A DNA stretch of 64,000 bases from Companilactobacillus kimchiensis (GTDB lineage: Bacteria; Bacillota; Bacilli; Lactobacillales; Lactobacillaceae): contig NZ_JQCF01000003.1 of assembly GCF_001438805.1 (NCBI RefSeq), positions 1 through 64,000 on the forward strand, given 5' to 3'. Made by a program: the position numbers and the translations under genes. Within the stretch, counting starts at the first letter, position 1. Every line of letters starts with the position of its first letter. This document shows, piece by piece, positions 33,417 through 42,327 of the stretch. The notes beneath the pieces were generated by a model. That model did not search any database. It was not told the DNA's origin and worked only from the letters and a program-made list of their open reading frames with translations.

Positions 33417-34352
33417 ATGCGAATCCAACAACTACAATATTTGGAGACAATCGTTGAAACTGGTTCAATCAATGAAGCAGCCAAACAACTTTATTTAACC
33501 CAACCTAGTTTGTCCAACGCTATCAAGGAGTTGGAAGCCGAAATGGGAATTCAGATTCTTTTGCGGAGTAAATTAGGGGTCACTTTGACTGATGAAGGTC
33601 GGGAATTCATGATTTATGCTCGGCAAGTTTTGGATCAAGTCCAATTATTAAAGGGACGTTATGAAAAAGATACTACCGTTAAACAAGCTTTTTCAGTTTC
33701 AGCGCAACATTATGCTTTCGTAGTGCATGCTTTTGTTGAATTGATCAAGACAGTTAAGGCTGACGAATATCAATTTACTTTACGGGAAACTGAGACTGAG
33801 AATATTTTGAAAGATCTCTCAAGTTTTAAGAGTGAAATTGGCATTCTTTATTTGAATAGTTTTAACAAGCAGATCTTGCAGAAACTATTTAAAGAATACG
33901 ATTTAGAGTTCACACCTTTGTTTAAAGCCTTACCACATGTTTTTGTTGGTAGTCAGAATCCTTTGACTAAAAAGAAACGGGTTACTTTGGAAGATTTGGT
34001 CGATTACCCTTATCTATCATATGAACAAGGTGATAATAATTCTTTTTATTTCTCAGAAGAGATTTTGAGTACTCTAGATAGGAAGAAAAATATCAAGGTC
34101 AGTGATCGGGCGACAATTTTTAATCTGATGGTGGGTTTGAATGGTTATACAATCAGTTCGGGAATTATCAGTAATAAGTTGAATGATGATAAAATTGTGG
34201 CCATTCCGTTGGACGTTGATGATTCAATGACCTTGGGGTGGTTGAAACATCGGCAGCTGGAATTGAGCCCAATTGCCAAGAACTATTTGGATATGTTGAA
34301 AGAACACATTCGAGGATATGGATTTGAAATTATTAGTGATACGGATAAATGA
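33417..34352 (+). CDS. LysR-family regulator, divergent from metEF, 311 aa
   Basis: The N-terminal winged helix is standard ([40 protein letters not shown]), followed by a linker helix and the two-lobed effector domain to about residue 300. AGGGGAT precedes the ATG. Because of its position it most likely activates metEF, as MetR or CmbR/MtaR-type regulators of sulfur amino-acid genes do. The effector is unknown; O-acetylserine or homocysteine would be candidates. Confidence 0.9.
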   Translation: MRIQQLQYLETIVETGSINEAAKQLYLTQPSLSNAIKELEAEMGIQILLRSKLGVTLTDEGREFMIYARQVLDQVQLLKGRYEKDTTVKQAFSVSAQHYAFVVHAFVELIKTVKADEYQFTLRETETENILKDLSSFKSEIGILYLNSFNKQILQKLFKEYDLEFTPLFKALPHVFVGSQNPLTKKKRVTLEDLVDYPYLSYEQGDNNSFYFSEEILSTLDRKKNIKVSDRATIFNLMVGLNGYTISSGIISNKLNDDKIVAIPLDVDDSMTLGWLKHRQLELSPIAKNYLDMLKEHIRGYGFEIISDTDK

Positions 34353-34369
34353 TTTAGTATTTCAGTTCA

Positions 34370-34390
34370 CTGCTGCCTTCCACAAAAATG
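34370..34390 (-). repeat. family-1 repeat remnant
   Basis: CTGCCTTCCACAAAAAT matches, on the minus strand, the 3' boundary block of family-1 copies (AAAAA-stem end, GTGGAAG, GGCAG). The rest is lost. Confidence 0.4.
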
Positions 34391-34431
34391 TAATTTAGTA
34401 TTACTTTATAACACATAAGAAATTTATTGAT

Positions 34432-34516
34432 CATTATTAGTTTTAAACAAAAAATCACACTATATTATTGCGAATTTCTTAATTGAGAATTCATAAACAA
34501 TAATGTAGTGTGATTT
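34432..34516. repeat. family-2 hairpin repeat, copy 1
   Basis: AAATCACACTATATTATT pairs with AATAATGTAGTGTGATTT; inside is the conserved block GAATTTCTTAATTGAG with its own GAATT/AATTC stem. The second copy lies at 62157-62243. On the minus strand it also serves as terminator of umuC-yolD. Confidence 0.75.
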
Positions 34517-34943
34517 ATTTTTGATTAATTAGTTTTATCAAACGAATATTAACAATGATTATCGAAATTCCTGCGAAAGTAACGCGGCCTTTTTTGTAGT
34601 TAATTGATTCTAAAGTTCCCTTCAAATGTTCATAATAACCAGAAGCCTCATTAAAGTAGTTCACGTCGACTTCTAAGGAATGTTTCTGTAGGTAAGCCAA
34701 TTGCCGATTAATTTGGTTTTCCAATGCAAAATCAGAATATTTCTTGCGAGCATAATTGCTGGTCTTCTCTTGAATCAAATCTTTAAATCCTCCCAAAGCT
34801 CCAAATGGAGCGAACTGAAAAGCTCGGTCTAATTGATTCATCTGGGGATGTCTTTTAGAAGGTCGATAGGGTAGATCCATAATATCTTGATAAGCTGAGG
34901 TATCATTAAAGATTTTCTGTTCAATTAATTTTTTCTCATCCAT
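34515..34943 (-). CDS. YolD-like protein, 142 aa
   Basis: The core MDLPYRPSKRHPQMNQLDRAFQFAPFGALGGFKDLIQEKT is the YolD family pattern (PY-x4-H-P-M...RAAQFAPFAAL). YolD-like proteins accompany UvrX/UmuC-type polymerases and are thought to act like UmuD partners. The start codon overlaps the umuC stop (TAATG). A hydrophobic patch near the C-terminus (VTFAGISIIIVNIRLIKLI) is less usual. Confidence 0.85.
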   Translation of the reverse strand: MDEKKLIEQKIFNDTSAYQDIMDLPYRPSKRHPQMNQLDRAFQFAPFGALGGFKDLIQEKTSNYARKKYSDFALENQINRQLAYLQKHSLEVDVNYFNEASGYYEHLKGTLESINYKKGRVTFAGISIIIVNIRLIKLINQK

Positions 34944-36466
34944 TAGGCGTGATGTCCTCCTATTTGGTTGTTACGTTCAATTGTAGTGGAACCTTTTTCG
35001 AGATCAGACGCTTTGAGAATGACATTTTTATTATCAAATCTTTTTTGTAAATTCAAAATGGTTTCCTGAATTTTGCGATCCCGTTGACGTTTTATTTGCG
35101 CATTATTATCCTGAACAATTTCGGCTTCAGCGTTACCAAATAAATTGGTCTGTTTGAATTTGATAGTTTGAACAGCCTTGGATTCATCGACTAGGTTAGT
35201 AGCAGTCAGGGTGATACGTCGAATCAACATTTTAGGATTGGCTGTTGATTCATATAGAGTTTTGAAAGTTGACCATAATTCACTGGAAGATGAGGTCGCA
35301 ACACTCAATTTAACATGAGCATGATCTGGTTTGGGTGTTTTACGGCCATAATAATCGGTGACTAACTTGCCACTAAAACCGCTGTTGATTTGCAAACTAG
35401 TAATATCATAATCAAGGATAATTCCAATACAAGTGGTAACGGACCTTTTCTGAACCAGATCGAGTGCCATGTTATCGCTCATACCATGAGTAATCTTTAG
35501 TCCATCCTCATAGGAAGTAGGTTTCATCAACACTTGGCTAGAATAAAGACCATGGTCGTCAGCTCGATAGTTTTTGATATCAGCTAAGGTAGCAGTTTCG
35601 TGTCCCCAAGCGTGGTCAATAAGTAGCTCCGCATTTTTACCAAATTCTTGATAGAGGACTTCAGCATTCTGGGAATCTGACAAACTGCCTAAGGAGCAGC
35701 GAACAATATCACCCATTGTCTTTAAACCTAATTTTTCTAATCGATTGGAGGTTCCACGACCAATCCTCCAAAAATCTGTCAAAGGTTGATGAGCCCAGAG
35801 TAATTTACGGTACTGTTGTTCATTCATTTGGGCAATCCGAACACCGTCTTCATCACCAGGAATATGTTTGGCAACGATATCCATCGCTACTTTGGCTAGA
35901 TAAAGATTAGTTCCAATGCCTGCGGTGGCAGTGATACCAGTTTCTGCTTGAATTTCTTGAATGATAGTTTTAGCAAGGACATGGGCAGTGATTTGATGTT
36001 GCTCCAAATAATCAGTAACGTCCATTAGGACTTCATCGATTGAATAAACATGAATATTTTCAGCGGCAATAAAACGTAAGTAAATTCCGTAAATTTCGGT
36101 ACTCTTGTGCATGTAAAAATTCATTCGTGGTTTAATAACTTTATAACCGATTTTAAGCGTAGGGGAATTAAGCAGATGTTGTCGATTGATGGAAGAATAT
36201 TTAGTTAAGTGATGCTGTGGGGAATCGTTGAACCGTTGGCGATTTAGTTTATTAACAATTTGTTCCACTTGATACAAACGAGGTCGACCGGGGACATTAA
36301 ATTTTTTTAGGGCTGGAGAAACGGCTAAACAGATAGTTTTGTCTGTCCGGGAATTATCAGCCACTACCAAATTAGCATTGAGGGGGTCAAGCTCGTGGTC
36401 AATACATTCGACTGAGGCATAGAAGGATTTCAAATCAATTGCCATATATGTCCGTTGTTTTTCCAT
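34943..36466 (-). CDS. umuC: Y-family DNA polymerase, UmuC/UvrX-like, 507 aa
   Basis: The start at 36466 follows GAGGGGG (an upstream extension includes the SOS box and a terminator, rejected). Catalytic features: IDLKSFYASVEC near residue 10 and the Y-family S-x-DE motif in YSIDEVLMDVTDYL (about 152-165), a helix-hairpin-helix region (IGRGTSNRLEKLGLKTMGDIV) and a little-finger domain. It carries out translesion synthesis after DNA damage. It is an ImpB/MucB/SamB type with LexA control, shown by an SOS box upstream. Confidence 0.92.
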   Translation of the reverse strand: MEKQRTYMAIDLKSFYASVECIDHELDPLNANLVVADNSRTDKTICLAVSPALKKFNVPGRPRLYQVEQIVNKLNRQRFNDSPQHHLTKYSSINRQHLLNSPTLKIGYKVIKPRMNFYMHKSTEIYGIYLRFIAAENIHVYSIDEVLMDVTDYLEQHQITAHVLAKTIIQEIQAETGITATAGIGTNLYLAKVAMDIVAKHIPGDEDGVRIAQMNEQQYRKLLWAHQPLTDFWRIGRGTSNRLEKLGLKTMGDIVRCSLGSLSDSQNAEVLYQEFGKNAELLIDHAWGHETATLADIKNYRADDHGLYSSQVLMKPTSYEDGLKITHGMSDNMALDLVQKRSVTTCIGIILDYDITSLQINSGFSGKLVTDYYGRKTPKPDHAHVKLSVATSSSSELWSTFKTLYESTANPKMLIRRITLTATNLVDESKAVQTIKFKQTNLFGNAEAEIVQDNNAQIKRQRDRKIQETILNLQKRFDNKNVILKASDLEKGSTTIERNNQIGGHHA

Positions 36467-36483
36467 TAAATTACCCCCTCGGG

Positions 36484-36517
36484 AAAATAAAAAAGACGCT
36501 GAATTAGCGCCTCTTTT
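36484..36517. terminator. terminator inside the umuC leader
   Basis: AAAAGACGCT pairs with AGCGCCTCTTTT around GAATT, with a T run on the minus strand (plus-strand A run 36484-36494). It lies between the SOS-type promoter and umuC, so transcripts from that promoter must read through it. Confidence 0.7.
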
Positions 36518-36541
36518 ATTGTTAGATTGATTAGTAAAATG

Positions 36542-36555
36542 CAAACATATGTTCA
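36542..36555. promoter_or_regulatory. LexA (SOS) box upstream of umuC
   Basis: On the minus strand TGAACATATGTTTG closely matches the Gram-positive LexA site CGAACRNRYGTTYG. An extended -10 (TGGTATAAT) lies about 15 bases upstream, so LexA would cover the transcription start. Confidence 0.82.
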
Positions 36556-36597
36556 CTAAAATATTATACCATGTCTAAAAATATTTTAGTGTTTAAA

Positions 36598-37083
36598 TTA
36601 AAGAGTTTTTAGATAAAATCCATCCATCGCACCACTGTGTTGACTGGTTTCTAAAGGGCCGCCATTCAACTTGGTAAAACCAGCTTTAGTGTAAACATGA
36701 ATGGCAGCCTTAAGATTATGATGAGTTTCCAAATAAAGCTTTTGATAACCGGATTTTTGAGCAAAGTCTTCCACTAAGGTGATTAATTGATAACTCAAGC
36801 CATGACCACGAGCGGCTTTTGCTAAGTAAAGTTTTTGGAGTTCAGCGATTCCTTTGTCCATGTTAAATTCGGCACAACCAGCGCCACCAAGTACCATCTC
36901 ATGATCATCAACGACGACATAATAGGCCCGTTTGTCATTGGCATCATAGAACTGACTTAAAGTATCAAGATTTTTGTCAAAATAGGCAGTCCCAGGAATA
37001 TCTAAACCGACAGCCTGTAAATCAGTTTGTAAAATTTGTTTGAGAGCCTGATTATCGGATACTTTGATAGGACGAATTTTCAT
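36598..37083 (-). CDS. GNAT N-acetyltransferase, 161 aa
   Basis: The ATG at 37083 is preferred over 37089 because the AAGAAGG site would be too close to the latter. GNAT motifs: MVLGGAGCAEF, then IAELQKLYLAKAARGHGLSYQLITLVEDFA (acetyl-CoA loop RGHGLS) and GYQKLYLETHHNLKAAIHVYTKAGF. It resembles the small amino-acid or phosphinothricin-like acetyltransferases common in lactobacilli; the substrate is unknown. Confidence 0.85.
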   Translation of the reverse strand: MKIRPIKVSDNQALKQILQTDLQAVGLDIPGTAYFDKNLDTLSQFYDANDKRAYYVVVDDHEMVLGGAGCAEFNMDKGIAELQKLYLAKAARGHGLSYQLITLVEDFAQKSGYQKLYLETHHNLKAAIHVYTKAGFTKLNGGPLETSQHSGAMDGFYLKTL

Positions 37084-37271
37084 AAGCATAACCTTCTTTA
37101 ATAGTAGTAATTAATTTTCCATAATAGCACATAATAATTTTTACGGTATCTGATTATGACTGACCGTATAATTTTTTCTTTACGGAAAGCGACAGTTAAC
37201 AAATTTAGCAAACATACAAAAAATTCCAAAAGATGTATGATAACAGAAGAGACTTTATAGGAGGCAAGTAG

Positions 37272-37916
37272 ATGGAATTCACAAAAATTGATTTAAATAC
37301 TTGGACTAGAAGTGAAGTGTTCAATCACTTTATTGATCAAAAAACGACATATAGTATGACGCATAACATTTCTATTGATAAAGCATTGAAGTTTGCTAAG
37401 ACTAATAATTACAAATTTTATCCATTATTTATTTATTCAGTTTTAAAAGTGGTTAATTCAAATTATCTCTATCGAATGGGTTTTAATGATCAAGGAGAAC
37501 TTGGCTATTGGGACAGCATTGTTCCATTCTATTCAATCTTTGATAATAAAACTGAGTTGTTTTCCAATATTGATACCCAGGATACTTATACTTTTGCGGA
37601 ATTCCATCGTGATTACCTAGATGATATTCAAAAATATCAAGGTACCGGTAAAATGTTTCCTAAACAACCGGTTCCTGAAAATGTGGTTAATATTTCGATG
37701 ATTCCTTGGGCTAGTTTTACTAGTTTTAATTTAAATATTAATAATAACGATAACTATTTAGCACCAATTGTAACGGCCGGAAAGTTTGAAAAACACGCCG
37801 ATGGTATTAAACTACCAGTGACTTTTCAAATTCATCATGCTGTTTGTGATGGTTATCAAACTGCTCAATTTTTCAATAAATTAGAAACCATTATGGATCA
37901 TCCTGATGAATTATAA
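37272..37916 (+). CDS. cat: chloramphenicol acetyltransferase-family enzyme (CAT), 214 aa
   Basis: The sequence follows type A CATs end to end: MEFTKIDLNTWTRSEVFNHF, then NISIDKALKFAK, ISMIPWASFTSFNLN and the active-site motif FQIHHAVCDGYQTAQFF with His188/His189 and Asp193. The trimeric enzyme moves acetyl from acetyl-CoA to chloramphenicol; homologues with other acceptors exist. The gene has ordinary low-GC composition, no flanking mobile element and its own AGGAGG site, so it looks chromosomal rather than recently acquired. Whether it gives resistance cannot be told. Confidence 0.85.
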   Translation: MEFTKIDLNTWTRSEVFNHFIDQKTTYSMTHNISIDKALKFAKTNNYKFYPLFIYSVLKVVNSNYLYRMGFNDQGELGYWDSIVPFYSIFDNKTELFSNIDTQDTYTFAEFHRDYLDDIQKYQGTGKMFPKQPVPENVVNISMIPWASFTSFNLNINNNDNYLAPIVTAGKFEKHADGIKLPVTFQIHHAVCDGYQTAQFFNKLETIMDHPDEL

Positions 37917-38037
37917 AATTCAGACTTGTCTTAAAGTATGCTTTAAGGATTATAGTTAATTGTATGATTTATTAAAGAAGCATATACTTGAAAACAAGAG
38001 CATCTTTTCAGTAAACAACAAAATGTTACTTAAAGGG

Positions 38038-38070
38038 TAAGGCGCTGCACATCGTGTGGGTCTTATTTTT
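38038..38070 (+). terminator. terminator-like hairpin after cat gene
   Basis: TAAGGC and CACA pair with TGTG and GGTCTTA imperfectly, followed by a run of T. A near-twin structure ends the following MFS gene (39580-39613). Confidence 0.55.
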
Positions 38071-38101
38071 TATTGGTAAATTAGATAGGGGAAATCGGGG
38101 A

Positions 38102-39574
38102 ATGAGTCGAAATAGAAAAATATTAGTTACTTTTGCGTTAGTTTTGTCTAACATGATGGCCGGACTTGATGCAACAATAATTAATACCGCGTTACCAGCA
38201 ATCATTAGTGATTTGCATGGTATTCAATATATGGGGTGGATCGTAGCCATTTTCTTATTAGGAATGGCTGTTTCAACGCCGTTATGGAGTAAATTTGGTG
38301 AAAAAAAGGGAAACAAGGTTGCTTATATAACAGCGACGATTGTTTTCATGATTGGGGCATTATTCCAAGGATTAGCACCGAATATTATTTGGTTCATTAC
38401 CGCTAGAAGTGTCATGGGTATTGGTGCTGGTGGAATGAACACGATTCCTTTTATTATTTATTCACAAATTTTTAAGAATATTAAACGTCGTTCTCAGGTT
38501 ATCGGAATTGCATCCGCGGGCTTCAGTGGGACTTCAATTGTTGGTCCGCTAATTGGTGGTTGGATTGTTGATACATTCAGTTGGCATTGGGTCTTTTATA
38601 TTAATTTACCTTTGGCCTTATTGTCGATCACAATTGTAGCTTTATTCTTCAATAGTAAAGAGAAGTTGAATCAAGAGAAAGTCGATTACAATGGTGCTAT
38701 CTTGATGGTCTTAGGATTATCATCGGTCTTAGTTGGGATTCAGTTGTTAGGTGTTTCGTCGATTTTTGTCACTTTGGCCTTTATCATCGTGGGATTATTA
38801 TTGATCTTTTGGATGTCACGAGTTGAAAATAAAGTTGATGATCCCATTGTTCCGAACCGTTTGTTTAAAAATGAAAAATTAGTTATTGATTTAATTCTTT
38901 TTGCTTTATTGTGGGGCTCATTCGTGGCTTTCAATATTTATATTCCAATGTGGGCCCAAGGTATTATGGGATTAAGTGCTTTAGTCGGAGGGATGACTCA
39001 AATTCCTGGTGCTATTGCAAACTTTTTTGGTTCTGAAATCGAACCATTGATGCAACGAAAGATGAGCCGTTATAAGATTATTGCTATTGGAACCTTTGCC
39101 TTCTTGATCTCTTTTGCCGGTTTATACTGGGCCAAAGAAACGGCCAGTTATACCTTCTTATTGATAATGGGTGTTTTTGAAGGCTTCGGAGTCGGTGTCT
39201 GTTTCAATGCTTTGTTGATTGCCGTGCAATTTGATGTTGAAACTCGTGATGTACCAATTTCAACATCATTTGCTTATCTAGTTAGAATCTTAAGTCAAAC
39301 CTTTATGTCATCTATTTATGGGGTTATTTTGAATTTAGCCTTGATCCGTGGGGTTCGTGAAAGTCATGGTCACATTACCATGAGTATGATGAATAAATTG
39401 AGTAACGCTGCTGATGCTAAATATTTGCCAAAAGCTTTTGTACCTGAAATGAGAAATATTTTCTTCCAAGGGATTCATAATATTATGTTGACTGCACTGA
39501 TTTTGATTGTGTTGGTTATTATTATTTTAGGTTACTTGTTTAGACGTGAGGCTGTTAAAGCTAAGCGTGATTAG
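38102..39574 (+). CDS. MFS multidrug exporter, DHA2/EmrB-QacA type, 490 aa
   Basis: The ATG at 38102 follows GGGGAAATCGGGGA; an ATG 16 codons earlier has no ribosome site. The product has about 14 hydrophobic segments and the DHA2 marks LDATIINTALPAI in helix 1, a motif A-like SKFGEKKGNKVAY loop and AGFSGTSIVGPLIGGWIVD in helix 5 (motif C, exporter type). It should exchange cationic or amphipathic compounds for protons. It shares a terminator style and direction with the cat gene before it, but the gap of about 185 bases suggests separate transcription. Confidence 0.88.
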   Translation: MSRNRKILVTFALVLSNMMAGLDATIINTALPAIISDLHGIQYMGWIVAIFLLGMAVSTPLWSKFGEKKGNKVAYITATIVFMIGALFQGLAPNIIWFITARSVMGIGAGGMNTIPFIIYSQIFKNIKRRSQVIGIASAGFSGTSIVGPLIGGWIVDTFSWHWVFYINLPLALLSITIVALFFNSKEKLNQEKVDYNGAILMVLGLSSVLVGIQLLGVSSIFVTLAFIIVGLLLIFWMSRVENKVDDPIVPNRLFKNEKLVIDLILFALLWGSFVAFNIYIPMWAQGIMGLSALVGGMTQIPGAIANFFGSEIEPLMQRKMSRYKIIAIGTFAFLISFAGLYWAKETASYTFLLIMGVFEGFGVGVCFNALLIAVQFDVETRDVPISTSFAYLVRILSQTFMSSIYGVILNLALIRGVRESHGHITMSMMNKLSNAADAKYLPKAFVPEMRNIFFQGIHNIMLTALILIVLVIIILGYLFRREAVKAKRD

Positions 39575-39579
39575 AATAG

Positions 39580-39613
39580 ATAAGATTGCGCTGGTGCGTG
39601 GTCTTATTTTTTT
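39580..39613 (+). terminator. terminator of MFS gene
   Basis: ATAAGATTGCGC pairs with GCGTGGTCTTAT around a four-base loop, followed by T. Confidence 0.75.
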
Positions 39614-39729
39614 GCTCTTATAAATAAAATAATACCGATGTCATTTAATAACCGTATTGATCAAATTTTAAATTCTAGTATAGTTGTACTTAAAGAGTTT
39701 AAAAATTTTGTATTAAGGAAAAAAGAAAA

Positions 39730-41475
39730 ATGACGTCATTTATTGAGATTCCACAACCATCAAGATTTAGAATTGGTGAGTTATTTAGAGATAATAATTT
39801 TTCAGTACCGCTATATCAAAGAAATTACGCATGGCAAAGTAATGAAATCGTAGATTTTTGGGATGATTTATTAGATTTGGTAATGGGAAAAAGGAATAGT
39901 CACTTTTTTGGACAAATCGTTACCTACAAAAACGATGATGGCAATCAAGAAATCATTGATGGGCAACAACGTTTGACGACAAGTACTATTTTTATGGCTG
40001 CTATTCGGGACATATCTCAGAAACTATATGATGATAATTTTAAAGGTTCTAAGGATGAGGCTGAGTTAGATGTCGGAGATACTTTGCGTGATATTAAACG
40101 AGAAGTGAATAAATCAATTCGTGGGGTTAATGGAGAACAATCTTCTTTAACGGTTCAACAGAATCTTAAAAATGAAAAACAAGATTTACAGTCATTCTTT
40201 TATGATTTAACACATAGTATCTTGACGGCTCAATCGGAATCAACTAATTCTGAACCTAAGCAAAATATGCAACATGCTTATCGCGATATGACATTATGGA
40301 TTAATAATTATCTAAAACAATATAAACAATTGGGTGAGCGGATCACAAAGCTGCAACTAATATTTGATTCGTTTTTTAATAATTTTTATATTGTTATGAT
40401 TTCAGCACCAAGTAGACAGGATGCTTTTACAATTTTTGAAACCTTGAATAGTCGTGGTAAAGATTTGATGGCTTCAGATATTATCAAGAATCATTTGTTA
40501 TCTTTGATGGGTAGTGATATTGAAGAAGGTAATGAAAAATGGAATAAATTAACTGATAAATTAGATAATAATAGTGGACGTATTACCCGTTTTATTCGAA
40601 CTTGTTGGGCATCAAAAAAACGTATTGTACCAGAATCGAAATTATATCGAGAGGTCAGTACGGAAATTAATAATTTAAATGATGCACAGCTACTTTTAAA
40701 TGATCTGGATAAATTAGTTGATCTGTATACAGTTTTGGAGTATCCAACTAGTCCTAAAGCACATTATGAATTTTTTACGAATAACTTAGTAACCGAAAAT
40801 ATAGATGTCCTTAGTCGCTTGAATGTAAAATTGTATTATCCGATTGTAATGGCGATGTACTATAAGAATTACCGAGAAGATGATATTTTAAAGGTTATTA
40901 ATAAGATTATTTCAGTCTTTATTCGTCATCGTACAATTATTAATGACGGAACTAATAAGTTGGAAACTGGTTTTTCTGATATTGCGCATAAAATCTGGAA
41001 CCTTGAATTGAAAAGTGTTGATGATATAAATACTGAATTAAATATAAAACTATTACCATCAGCTGAAGCAACTCATGCCAGCTTTACTGTTTTGAAAAAG
41101 AATGGTGGTCAACGTGGGGCAAAAAAATGGACCTTGGTTTACTTATTATCAGAACTATATAGTGTTGAGTACGAGGACTTTGAAGAAGGTAGCTATCAAA
41201 AGGTATTTAATGATGATGATTACCGTTTAGTACAAATCAGTACTGTTAGTGAATTGGGCGAACATCAAGATTTTATTGGAAACTGGATTATTATTGAAAA
41301 GAGCCTAAGTAAAGTAGATTTTAAAGATACTGATGAATTAGTTCAAAAATTATCTCGTTCAGGTTTAAAGGGAAATAAACAATTAGCTCAATATATTGGT
41401 GAGAATGGTTGGGTACAGGAAGATATTGATAAAAGACAATCAGCATTTTCTGAAGATGCTACGATAATTTGGTAA
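39730..41475 (+). CDS. DUF262-domain protein, GmrS-like defence candidate, 581 aa
   Basis: The N-terminal DUF262 (ParB/Srx-like) fold is clear: FSVPLYQRNYAWQ and FGQIVTYKNDDGNQEIIDGQQR, with the DGQQR motif at 77-81 used for nucleotide hydrolysis in GmrSD/SspE-type proteins. AFTIFETLNSRGKDLMASDIIKNHLL is the typical middle block. The C-terminal part follows DUF1524 (EHQDFIGNWIIIEKSLSK, then GWVQEDIDKRQSAFSEDATIIW), but the EHxxP-type HNH segment is replaced by VQISTVSELGEHQ, so nuclease activity is doubtful. Family members restrict modified phage DNA. It is a single gene with no partner. Confidence 0.8.
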   Translation: MTSFIEIPQPSRFRIGELFRDNNFSVPLYQRNYAWQSNEIVDFWDDLLDLVMGKRNSHFFGQIVTYKNDDGNQEIIDGQQRLTTSTIFMAAIRDISQKLYDDNFKGSKDEAELDVGDTLRDIKREVNKSIRGVNGEQSSLTVQQNLKNEKQDLQSFFYDLTHSILTAQSESTNSEPKQNMQHAYRDMTLWINNYLKQYKQLGERITKLQLIFDSFFNNFYIVMISAPSRQDAFTIFETLNSRGKDLMASDIIKNHLLSLMGSDIEEGNEKWNKLTDKLDNNSGRITRFIRTCWASKKRIVPESKLYREVSTEINNLNDAQLLLNDLDKLVDLYTVLEYPTSPKAHYEFFTNNLVTENIDVLSRLNVKLYYPIVMAMYYKNYREDDILKVINKIISVFIRHRTIINDGTNKLETGFSDIAHKIWNLELKSVDDINTELNIKLLPSAEATHASFTVLKKNGGQRGAKKWTLVYLLSELYSVEYEDFEEGSYQKVFNDDDYRLVQISTVSELGEHQDFIGNWIIIEKSLSKVDFKDTDELVQKLSRSGLKGNKQLAQYIGENGWVQEDIDKRQSAFSEDATIIW

Positions 41476-41487
41476 TTAAAAAAAGGT

Positions 41488-41527
41488 AAAAAAAACAACG
41501 ATGAGATTACTCATCGCTGTTTTTTTA
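41488..41527. terminator. bidirectional terminator
   Basis: AAAAACAACGATGAG pairs with CTCATCGCTGTTTTT around a four-base loop; it serves the convergent DUF262 and matrixin genes. Confidence 0.87.
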
Positions 41528-41545
41528 TCCACAGGTTAATAACTT

Positions 41546-42241
41546 CTAATGATTATAGATTTTTTTCAAACCATTCAAATCAGCTTCCGATAGTTTAGTT
41601 ACACCCTGATCGATTGGATACATGACTGAATTAGTGTAAGAACTGTGTCCTAATCCTAAAGCATGTCCCAATTCATGCATGGCTACAGAATTCTTAACTG
41701 ACATATTGGGGTAAGTCATATTTAGTCCAGCTCGTCCGCTATTAATAGCATAGTTATTTAATTGTAGGGCTGATGGACCGCCGTTACCCAATTCGACAGT
41801 GCTGGAAGTAATATTTTCAATCTTTTTATGATAAATAAAGAAGATAATATTATTCTGATTTGGTTCAGCTTTTTGAGGAATTAATCTGACAATGCCGGTA
41901 CTATTATAAGAATAAATGGCATTTTGAAAAACCTGACGAGCATTTTGGGGAACATTATTTTTGAAGTGATAATAATAGGTATTAGCGGTATTCATATTTT
42001 TAAGTGGTTCTTCAATGGGAGTGGCAACTTTCCCGACCTGACGCTCATTAGTAGTTTTGGTGGTAGTGCCACTGATAGTTTTATCAATATTTGATTTAAT
42101 TAAAAAAAGGTACGGTTGCATCTTGGTACTAGTAGTTTGAATTTCGTTTTTAACTTTAGGGACAATTTGAGGATGTGTTTCAACAACGACAAAAACCCCA
42201 GCAAGTAGGATTAACCAAGTAATCCATGAATGTCTCCTCAT
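41546..42241 (-). CDS. membrane-anchored matrixin-like zinc protease, 231 aa
   Basis: An N-terminal hydrophobic segment (about residues 7-21) anchors or exports the protein. The metzincin motif HELGHALGLGH (His189, Glu190, His193, His199) and the Met-turn SVMYP (Met207) place it with M10 matrixins, bacterial relatives of matrix metalloproteases. There is no obvious cysteine-switch propeptide. AAGGAG precedes the ATG. It follows the GT2 gene by 86 bases on the same strand and may belong to the same exopolysaccharide unit, for example by processing surface proteins. Confidence 0.87.
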   Translation of the reverse strand: MRRHSWITWLILLAGVFVVVETHPQIVPKVKNEIQTTSTKMQPYLFLIKSNIDKTISGTTTKTTNERQVGKVATPIEEPLKNMNTANTYYYHFKNNVPQNARQVFQNAIYSYNSTGIVRLIPQKAEPNQNNIIFFIYHKKIENITSSTVELGNGGPSALQLNNYAINSGRAGLNMTYPNMSVKNSVAMHELGHALGLGHSSYTNSVMYPIDQGVTKLSEADLNGLKKIYNH

Positions 42242-42327
42242 AATTACTCCTTAAAAATTCATTTTATAATCCTAGTAATCATAGGTTGTTCGGCGGCAAT
42301 TGTCCACACAATTGTTCATATATGAAA

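Noticed and set aside
37272-39574. cat-like and MFS genes as an acquired resistance island
   Set aside because: No insertion sequence, integrase or composition change is seen around them; both look like native genes.
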